From: Kryptolebias marmoratus
Taxonomy: Eukaryota > Chordata > Actinopteri > Cyprinodontiformes > Rivulidae
Direction: 5' to 3'
Length of the DNA: 64,000 bases
NCBI RefSeq assembly: GCF_001649575.2
Contig: NC_051433.1
Location: forward strand, 23,259,050-23,323,049
This document shows positions 41,300 to 64,000 of this stretch, piece after piece. Position 1 is the first letter of the stretch. Every line of letters starts with the position of its first letter. Below the pieces are notes generated by a model that was not told the DNA's origin, did not search any database, and worked only from the letters and a program-made list of their open reading frames with translations. A program made the position numbers and the translations under genes.

Positions 41300-41874
41300 T
41301 GTTTCTGCACGTGTCAAACCGGGAGGGTTTATTCCTTTGTTTAAGGAGTTGCCACAGCCGCAAAGCTCCAAGGATTTGCAGCAGCGGCGTTTCAAAATGA
41401 CCGTCTGTTACCGAACGGCTCGGAGACGGACGAACAGCTGTCATGCTCGAGCCTATCGTTGACGAAGACTCGCTGAAAGTTGCCTAAACACTTTGGGAAT
41501 TGTGGAAACAGCAGCCCGGATGCTCGGAAACAGGTCTTGGAAGTTGCTGCTGGGGAGAAACCCGAACGTGAGGAGACCTTTCGACCAAGCGACCGGACGG
41601 GATGTGTTTTACGCAAAGCAATTAAAGAGGCGGAAAAACCCAAAGGCAGCGGGTCCAAGTCGGGCTTCGTGAGGGGAGGAGCGAGCTGGGACTGAGACTG
41701 AGGCTCACACTGACAGCCTCCAGTTTACCTGTGTACACCTTCAGACATATACTTAACAGATGAGATAATCATGTAAACTCGAGCCTTTTTTTTAAAAATT
41801 TACAGACCTCCACTGCTGCCTCTCAGTCAGACAGCTGCTCCTTCTCCAAGGAGGATAGAGACCCACCTGAACAG
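41300..41874 (+). promoter_or_regulatory. mst1r promoter-proximal CpG-rich block and probable 5' UTR exon
   Basis: A CpG-rich block (about 41350-41690) stands out from the AT-rich surroundings. It is followed by an exon-like segment ending in a strong donor, cacctgaacag|gtaagt, after 41874. The next mst1r acceptor is at 46026-46028, so a 4.2-kb 5' UTR intron is inferred. The open frame 41480-41695 is within the CpG block and resembles no protein I know. Confidence 0.5.
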
Positions 41875-42569
41875 GTAAGTTTGAGCACTTCTGCCTGCTT
41901 TTTCCAAAAACATGACAGAACAGATAGAAACTAGGCATGCATAATAATCAGCCAGCCTTCATATTTAGAACGAGAATCACAAACGTGACCCTGAAGCTGA
42001 AGATTTCCTAATACTTATGTGAAATGAGGGATTTTATTCTTTCTTATTTGCACAGAATCCTATATTCATTTCCTTCTGATGACTTTATAGAGTGAGCTTA
42101 CCTGTGCAACTGGATTTAAGCAGTGTGCTTCATGCACATCAGTGACTGACTGGCAGGTAATTCTCAGAAAAAGGTGTTGCCCCTCTAGAGTTCCAGGTGT
42201 GTGTTGCTGCTTGCAGCCTCCACAGGACCTGAAGCCAGATTGACTGGCGTGGATCCACTTAAAACAGGCTGCTCTTGCCACAAAGAGTGGAAGATAAGAT
42301 TACAAAGATAGATAATAATAAAGGCAGAGCGGCGCATGATGCTGCTTCAGTGAACAATGAGAATAATAAGTCACTTAGATACAAGGTCTCTTATTACAGA
42401 AGGGTTCTGTTTTAGTTTGGGGCTCATTTCTTGCATCTAAATTGTGTGTCCTTGGGCTTTGTGTTTCATACTTGCACTGCAGCTTACCTCTCTGCATCAG
42501 TGGAAGGTTAATAAATTCCTTCTCTTATCATGCCCTGAATCTCACTTAAAACTAGAGTTCAGATCTTTT

Positions 42570-43440
42570 GAAATAAGCTCTGTGGAAAGGTTATGAACAG
42601 TGAGTATCTCACCTGTTGTGGATGGCTCTTTGAATGATGAGTTTCATTCTGACCGCACCACTGAGCTAACGGCTAGCCCAAAGTGGATCGACGCCAATCT
42701 CAGAAGTTTTATAGCAATTCACGCAAACAGCATTTGATGAACCTTCACTTTTAGGTCGGTTTCCCATTTCGTGGTTGTTTACATAGAAATCTGTGGTTAT
42801 TTGCGAGAGTGAATGGCGGCGGCAGCAGCTAGCGCTAGCACTTCATGTGCAGCCTGGGGCACTTCCAACAGGAATGTCAAAATACTTCTGCTTTAGTAAC
42901 TGTAAAATGTGTAATCAACAGCCTTGTGAAGGTGTTTATAGTCACCTATTGAATGTGCATGGAGAGTAATAAATTCAAGATGGCTGCCATTGAACATTGA
43001 GCTATTGAGCTAATATTATATGTGGTAGTAGCTGAGAGTTATTCTCAACACATGCTTTGAGCGCAGCACATTACGCAGCATCTTTGCGTAAATCCTTGGC
43101 ATTAACTGTTGGAATAGACACTGCTCATGTCAGCATAATATCTCATAAACCACTGAACGGACTTCATGAGACTCTGACAAAGTAAGTATACGATGTAGCT
43201 ACTCATTAACTTTTGGAGTCAACCCAATTCAAGATGGCAAACACGGCTGATTAACCTTAACCTAAGCAAAAATAGCTATAATTCGGTGAATTTTACAAAT
43301 ATTGGGCTAAAATTTGCCATGGTAGTAGCTGACAGTCATTCACAACACATACTCCAAGCGCTAACAGGTCAGGCAAGATATTGTAAATCAGCATGAAATT
43401 GTGCATAATGTTCTTTACAAGGTTTGACCAAAATGGCTAC
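42570..43440. repeat. dispersed repeats in the mst1r 5' UTR intron
   Basis: The left part (gagctaacggctagcccaaa, tagcaattcacgcaaacagc, gcagcagctagcgctagcac) belongs to the 'ctatctacagcaggta' family. The right part (ttcaagatggctgccattga, ggtagtagctgagagttatt) belongs to the family also seen in mon1a intron 1. Confidence 0.55.
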
Positions 43441-44024
43441 AGCTCTCTCATTTGTCCATATCTTAATTTCAGGGATTAAAGTTCTCCGTCGCCTCAACGG
43501 ATTTCTGTCATCTGTAAAAATGAGAAGAAAAAAGTGTTTTTTGTTGTGGTTATGTTAAAGCCATCCAATCTAATTATAATACAGGGATTAAACGGACTCT
43601 GTTTTCAACAAATAAAGCGAACCAGAGCCAAAGTTTTATCCAATCAGAGCAGAGCAGGACAGGGCGAGCCAGGGTGCAGGCAGTGTTACTAATTTAGAGA
43701 CTTTGTTGCTATATTTAGCGAGTTTTGAGTTTTCAGACCTTTCTAGTGACTAGCGACTTTTTCCGGTGTTTTTTGAAAACTTTTGAAGCCTGATGTGAAA
43801 ACAAGTATGGTTCCTTCCAACGAGCAGTGGTTGCTGCAGTGGACTCTCCTCCGTCCTTTGGTGCTCACAGGTGGCTCAGTCCTCCTGCACTAAAAAAATT
43901 TTGAGCCTCTCTTTTGAGTCACTTTTGTCATTCTCAAGCCTGGATAAGAGATAAAAGTTGGAAAGCTGATATTCAAAAGAAAAACAGGGGAGCTAGCGTA
44001 GATGACTAGCTTCTGATGTGTCTT

Positions 44025-44110
44025 TGTTGGAACAGTGGTTAACATATCTGCCTCACATCTGGGGAGGTCAGGGTTCAATACCTGGTCAGGTAGTTACATT
44101 GGTGTCATTG
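44025..44110 (+). mobile_element. tRNA-like SINE head
   Basis: cagtggttaacatatctgcc followed by gtcagggttcaatacctggt gives A-box- and B-box-like words at the right spacing for a tRNA-derived SINE. It is not a tRNA gene: no acceptor stem closes. Confidence 0.45.
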
Positions 44111-44289
44111 TGCTTATTATTATGTCCAAACCAAAACACTTAATTTTTTTGTAAATGATAACAGTAATGTTTCTATAATATTTAAAGGGGTGGTTGTGTG
44201 TGTGTGTTGGGGGTGGGGGTGGAGGGGTAGTATGAAGTAATGTAGAAAAAAATATTCAGTCAAAAGATTTTGTTTGCTTTAATCCCTGT

Positions 44290-44580
44290 AATTTAAAACG
44301 CTGGCATAAAAGGTGGCAGGCAATATGAAGCCCTTCGAGTAATGCGAGGCCTTTAATTAAGATTGTGTTAATTTTTGCGTCATTTGTTTTCGACTGGAGT
44401 CATTTTAAGATGAGAACAATCCACTTTGGTCTTGGCCCCACTCAGATTAGCTGTTAACTCATTAATCTGGTCCAAATTAAACTGTCTTGCTCCAGGCTGA
44501 GGGTGTTTAAAGAGCTATATACAGCAGGTAGAATATTATTGGTTAGTAATTCCACAGAACCACACTTTAAGTATCCCTGT
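44290..44580. repeat. further partial copies of two dispersed families
   Basis: 44290-44360 matches 32870-32945 (tggcataaaaggtggcaggc; gcgaggcctttaattaagat). 44440-44580 ends with agagctatatacagcaggta, the signature of the family at 12035-12052. Confidence 0.5.
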
Positions 44581-45731
44581 AAGTATCACAGTGAACGTGT
44601 GGCATATAGTGGCCATTAGGTTTCCACTGAAGCGGCCTTTAATTAAACTCGAGATTCTGGCCTGTAAATAGCACAGTGAATGGAAACGTGTTCAACCAGT
44701 TGCTTTGTTCGCCACAAGCATGAAGAAAGTCAATCAGTGCCATTACTATGTGTCCCCATGTCTTTCAACCTTGGTCTCAATTTCACATGGAGATGTAAAT
44801 GTTAAAATGTAACTTGACATCAGTGGCATCCTATGAATTATTGATGCAAAGACGTTTGCTTTTTTTCCATGCAGCTGCCTACAGCAACAACAAGGGCTAT
44901 TTTTCAGAAATATCTAACTTTTGGCCTATTTAAAACCCTACTTTTTTTAAACAGAATATTCGAATTTAGTGCAGTTCTTTAAACGGAATGAGCAGGAAAG
45001 CTGTTACTTCATGTCTTGGAAAATTTTTAAAAGGTACATGTTGTCTTCTGGCCATCAGTCCGTGCACATCTTTCCCCTCAGAAAGGCACGAAGTGGCTGT
45101 GACAGGAATGCAAAGTAGGGAGCCCGGGGTTCTGATTCCAGCTGTACTGTAATGTGCCGAGTTAATGATCCACCCGACTACGTCTGTTTCAGGAGGAAGA
45201 CAGTGTTTGAAGGTGGTTGCTGTGCGAACACTGATCAGGATGAGCAACGGAAACATTTCAATTTGCCAAAAACTGTTAGGATTAGGCTGAGCAGTGGTCA
45301 CAAATTTAGATTTAACAAAGCGGCTAAGTTTGTAGATTTGACCAGAACAAATACGAAGAAGCTTGTAGGAATGACTGGTTTAGAAACAGCTCTGTTTCTA
45401 CCTAATAATCACTACCAGCACAGCTCTCTGATTACACAAACATTACCATTTCCAGTCAGTGTTTGTGGTGAGTCGGGGGAAATCATTATCCCTCAATTTG
45501 ATGGATAACCCTTGTTGTTTCAAATGCTCTACTAGGACAAGGTGCACAAATAATAAGTGTAACATTGAATTTCATCGACTAGTGGAGTGTTTACATACAG
45601 CATGCCCTCTCAGTGTTATGCTGAAGATATGCAAAAGAACAATTAGCCACTTCAGCTTAGCAGAAAAGAGATGGACTAATTTGTACTTTTTACAGTGTCA
45701 AAATTCCATTGGGTTTGAGTGTATAAAAACT

Positions 45732-45816
45732 GACCACCCCATTTGTTTGAGGAAACTATGTTTTTAAGCAAAATAAAAACTAGAAAGCAGAGTTTCCTCA
45801 AATGAATGGGGTGGCC
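45732..45816. repeat. imperfect 26-bp inverted repeat
   Basis: Arms 45732-45757 and 45791-45816 match at 23 of 26 positions (core catttg-type pairing around tttgaggaaact) with a 33-base spacer. It may be a small MITE in the mst1r 5' UTR intron; no target duplication is evident. Confidence 0.6.
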
Positions 45817-46131
45817 AAAGATTATTCTATGGTGGCCACCATTGGCCATTCTCTGGCTCCATCATTGCGTCTGGTGGCGGATAAAATTGCTCCTTCTCCC
45901 CAACATGGATTCAGGACCTCTTGCCTCAGCCATTTTCTAAATTAACTATTAATAAGCAGCTGCCTTTTTTAAAGATGTTCCACGTTAGGCTAATATATTA
46001 ATCATTATTCACTACCTTACTTTCACAGGTTTTGTTAGCTGGTGTTGAGGATGTTTTTGCTGCAACTTCAGACCTGGAGGTAACGCCACATCGCCTGTGC
46101 TGTTGCTCCTCCCTTGGACCCTTGAGTGGAG

Positions 46132-60320
<14,189 letters not shown>

Positions 60321-62880
60321 CGCAGCAAAACGTTATTAGCAACTGTTTGAGAACATGAACACGATAATAGGATGCTTCTGTCTGGAATACCTGAAACTGT
60401 AGTTTACCTAAAACATAAAAATAATTTTTAACGAGCAGTTAATCAGTAAAACCTTTATTTTCAGTTGAAAAAGTAAATACTTTAAAAAACAGTATTACCC
60501 ATGTAGCTACAATATCTTTTAGTGGGCATTTTACATAAACTATAACAGAATCAGGTTCAATGACAGCAGGTTGCCCATGTTCAAGTTTTTTAAACTGATA
60601 AATCATGAACAAATAATAATAATAATAATCCACCTTCTTTGACCCCTGATTCTAATTCTATAGGTTAGATTGATTTTGGGGTGTAAATCAATGACTGATC
60701 TGTTTTTGTTGTTGTTTCTCTCACTGTTTAGGACTTTTATCTATAAGCTCTGTTACAGAAACTGTTTCTGTTTGTTCAGTTCAAGTCAACACAGCTAGAG
60801 AAAAGAAGTTCTTAAATAATAGATTTTTTTCTAAGTAGATTGGAGTGAAGTTCCTTTCAGCAGTCAGTATCTTACTTGACTGCAGGAAACACAACTTTCC
60901 AACTGAAAGTAACCTAGTGGCATCTGTCAGTAGCATGAGCTGATTGTATAATGCAAACAAAGACACAGTGACAACCATTTATTCCAAAACCACAAACTTC
61001 CTTTGTTCTATATTTTTCCTTCTTATTTAATTCAGTCATCTCCATCTACACAGTCACACCGTGTCCTGGCGTGACACTACAATGAGGATACAGCAAAAGA
61101 GACACAAAGGTGGACCAATTTAAAAATATTTATTGTTAGAATGGTTTGTATTTCACTCTGCAGTAGGCTAAGCTATAAAAGGGTATTTAAAGTAAGTTTT
61201 TCATAAAATGTTTGATTAAAAACTCTGGCTAGAGCTGAATAGATAACTAAATCTCACTCATGGCTGCATTACCTTTTTCCAACGAAATATAATATATTTA
61301 TTTTTTCTAATATATATATAATTTCTTTTCATCTTATGATTACGGTAAGCTCTACAATAGAAAGAGAAATGTTAGTTCATAAAAGTAAAATATAGAATCA
61401 TATTACTTTTTCAAACTACTAATGTAGTGTTCTGTTACAGTAGCATTCATTATATTTCATTCATTATATTTCTACATTTGTCCTCGTGTTTTAGTTAAAA
61501 TTGTTTTGTATATTTTGGACAAAGGTTCTGTGAGCCAAACTTTTGACCACAGTGCTTTAAAAGAAAATTTGACATTATCTTGTTGCCTATACTTCTAACA
61601 AAATGTCTTGGGAATAATGTAATTAACTATTTATTTGTTTATAGAATTGCCTTTATGTTGTGGACTTTGATTAAGTATGAGAATTTAAACAAATGTATTA
61701 TTATTTTGCCATTTGCATTTGACTCAATACAGTCAAGAGTTTGTTTTATTTCTGCATTATTCCAGTTTTCCACTAGAGGTCAGTATTTTATTAAAAGTTT
61801 TTATTGCCACTGTTTTCCTTCCTTTCTGCTGTAATCCAATATTCCTTATGTGTAGTATGTTAAGAATTTGCACAGCGGCTTTTCAACACAGTTAAACTAG
61901 CTTTGATCACATCATTGCAAATTATCTCTCTTTATCTTTGCAAACCTACAATTATTAAATTAATACAATATTAAAAACAACTGCAACATAATAATAAAAG
62001 TTTTACTTCTATTTCTATTAACTGTTTTTCTTTAATCACATTTGTCTGGACCAAACAAATGCATTTGTAATTAAATTAGCTGAAGAACCAACAAACCTAA
62101 ACAATCTGTCCGTCTCACCATTATTTCAAACATAACTCACCCTTCATTTTGAAGAAATATGAATTTAAATTACTAATGGTCAGATTATGGAATTACTCTG
62201 TTGGTGCTGTCTTATACTGTAGAGAATATCTATCTTTCTGTCTGTCTAGCTTTCTGTCTCTCTAAGAGAAATCTAACTATGTGTCGAAAAGTGAGACATG
62301 ACAATACAGTGTTGTCTTGTGTTTTCTGTATCTTGTATTTCTTTTTCTCAGTCTCTTCTGCCCTACACTACAGCCACAAGAAGTAATAACAGCAACAGAA
62401 GAGATCATAAATGAATTCACCGTGTAAACCTAAGAAGACAACATCTCCCCTGTTACTCAAACAAACATTCTCCTTTACTTTAAACAAAAGAAGCATTATC
62501 TCAGAAAGATTAGTATTATTGTAATACAAAAATTATTATTACTCTCTGCTATTTATATTTAACTAATTAGTTGACAGAAGTGTTATTAATTGGAAATTCA
62601 ATATTCTTCATAAAACACAAAACACTATCAGAATTACAACTGAAACTGGCTTAAAATCACAAGACTTTTCTTCACATTGCTTCAGAATTGTTTGTTTAAA
62701 CCAGCTTATTTCATCACATAGTCTTTTGTCCATGTTGGTGCATGTCTTTCCCTTTGCAGAACAGTTTGTTTTGGTGTTTGTTTTAGGCTGAGGGGTTCCT
62801 CTGCTTTATCAGTTTTTGCTGTTTCATTAGAGCAAAGTGAAAGTCGAGCTGCATTCCATCTTTTCTCGCCACTGAGGATT
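60321..62880. other. mst1r 3' UTR and AT-rich spacer
   Basis: No gene is recognised. No canonical poly(A) signal occurs close to the mst1r stop; an AATAAA is at 61993-61998, so the 3' UTR end is unknown. The stretch is AT-rich with a (TAA)n run at about 60615-60630 and a CTGT/CTTT-rich run near 62225-62265. Confidence 0.5.
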
Positions 62881-64000
62881 AATAAATTCAGACCCGTCTG
62901 CTGCTGTACTGACAAAAGATTACTGAACTGGATCTCTCTTTTTCCCACATGAAAAGGTTTGTGCACTCTAACCGTAACTCCAAGAGTGACTTTTGTGGGT
63001 TTGACCCCTCTCTTTTTCTTTGTGTAACATACACTTTTGGTTTATTGTAGAGCCACCTTTTCTCTAACATGGTTGACTGCCCATTGTCATTAACTGGAGC
63101 CAGCATGTCCACGTTTGTCCTCATTGGTCTAACTTTGAGGAGCTGAAAAGGGGATTGTTCAGTTGTGGCATGGGGTAAAGGCTTTTAGCTGTAGAGCATT
63201 TCAATAACTGCAAGCTTCCAGGGTTGTTGTGCTGCCTGAATGGAATCTTGTAGCATTCTATTAAAGTGTTTCTCACATCCGTTTGCCTGAGGTTGGTATA
63301 CACTTGTTTTGATATGCTTAAGGGCACATTCATTCATGAAATCAGCAAAAGCAGAAAATGTAAACCGTGGTCCTTTCTCAATTGAGATGGTGAAGAGGTT
63401 TTCTTCACATGCGAAAAACAGAAGTTCATGACACACAGGGAGGTAAGATTTGAACTCCTCTGGGAGCGGTTTCTTCACTTTAGGCCATCCTGAGCGCATT
63501 ATTTGTTGCAGTTTTGTAAGTTCAGGACAGTCTTTACTTTCAACTTTAAAATGAGCGAGAGTGCACTCAGGAGATGAGAAATTTCAGCTGTCTCTGTGAT
63601 TAAGTTCTGTTCAGGATCTGCAACCATGATGTTCTGGCTACCTGGTCAGTACTGCATGTCGTACTTGAAAGACATCAGTCTGGCTGACCAGCCTGCAGTT
63701 CTTATGCCAACTCTATTCATCCCTTTAGTGGTTAGCAGAGTGGTGAGGGTTTGGTGATAAATTCTGAGTGTTAATCTGTGTCCCCACACATATGTCCTTC
63801 ATCTTTCAACTGCCCACTCACAAGCAAACAGCTTCTTTTTCTATAGTGGAGTACTTCCTGAAGACAGCATGCAGAACACAAAAGCAACAATGTGTTCCAC
63901 ATTGTCTGACTGCAAATGTGTCAAAACAGCGCCCAAGTCATAGTTTGAGGCATCCGTTGCGATGAATGTTGGCAGTTCTGGGTTCTTGAAGGCAAGTGCC
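62880..64000 (-). mobile_element. decayed Ty3/Gypsy retrotransposon pol fragment
   Basis: Minus strand from the window edge: an RNase H-like segment with FIATDAS (about 63940-63965), then WRTYVWG further on, followed by an integrase-core-like segment (63499-63185) with SVYQPQANGC and a C-terminal part near 63120-62890. The order RNase H then integrase fits Ty3/Gypsy pol. Stops and frameshifts break it in several places and it is cut by the window end; no LTR is seen. An old, inactive copy. Confidence 0.8.

Noticed and set aside
41480..41695. 71-codon frame in the CpG-rich block before mst1r
   Set aside because: GC-rich DNA has few stops; no recognisable domain and no splice structure. Treated as promoter/UTR.
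44040..44105. Possible tRNA gene
   Set aside because: Box A/B-like words are present but no cloverleaf closes; it is a SINE head. The same applies to 9095-9425 and 51890-52075.
45152..45508. 118-codon frame in the mst1r 5' UTR intron
   Set aside because: No family resemblance, the composition is not coding-like, and it lies inside an intron next to repeats.

Overview
The window is vertebrate nuclear DNA, almost certainly from a ray-finned (teleost) fish. The genes have short exons with GT-AG introns. The background is AT-rich and carries fish-type dispersed repeats: Tc1/mariner with CAACC ends, hAT and TTAA-flanked MITEs, tRNA-derived SINEs, RTE/Rex3-like and other LINEs, and a Ty3/Gypsy remnant. 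I cannot name the species. There are no bacterial features, CRISPR arrays or true tRNA genes.

Five protein-coding genes can be read exon by exon. (1) comt, catechol O-methyltransferase, + strand: only the last four coding exons (805-1714) are present, and the 5' part lies upstream of the window. (2) grm6, a group III metabotropic glutamate receptor, + strand: ten coding exons from 4821 to 21153 (900 aa), with a 5' UTR exon ending at 2800. (3) traip, a RING E3 ligase, - strand: fifteen coding exons from 30267 down to 25046 (449 aa). (4) mon1a, a Mon1-Ccz1 Rab7 GEF subunit, + strand: five coding exons from 31850 to 38897 (520 aa), divergent from traip across about 1 kb. (5) mst1r (RON), a MET-family receptor tyrosine kinase, + strand: twenty coding exons from 46132 to 60320 (1374 aa), with a likely 5' UTR exon ending at 41874. 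All five reading frames stay in phase at every junction I propose and I see no disabling mutation.

The traip-mon1a-mst1r order is the known vertebrate block (human 3p21.3). In humans grm6 (5q35) and comt (22q11) are elsewhere, so the left third is a fish-specific neighbourhood. The genes do not form one pathway: neurotransmitter breakdown, ON-bipolar glutamate sensing, replication-stress ubiquitylation, endosome maturation and MSP-type receptor signalling.

Between and inside the genes lie: a Tc1/mariner element with two precisely datable nested insertions (21736-24186); a second copy of it ending 43 bp before a mon1a exon; a roughly 1.2-kb unclassified repeat present in two copies (39.8-41.0 and 51.1-52.3 kb); a perfect 42-bp palindrome in an mst1r intron; a head-to-head inverted repeat in traip; a 365-N assembly gap inside a LINE; a probable false duplication at a single N (8596); and a decayed Gypsy pol fragment at the right edge. 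I did not find a convincing new molecular system. The most unusual observations are structural (palindromes, nested transposons) plus a few gene-level points: the grm6 C-tail, the traip C-terminus and an mst1r acceptor choice.
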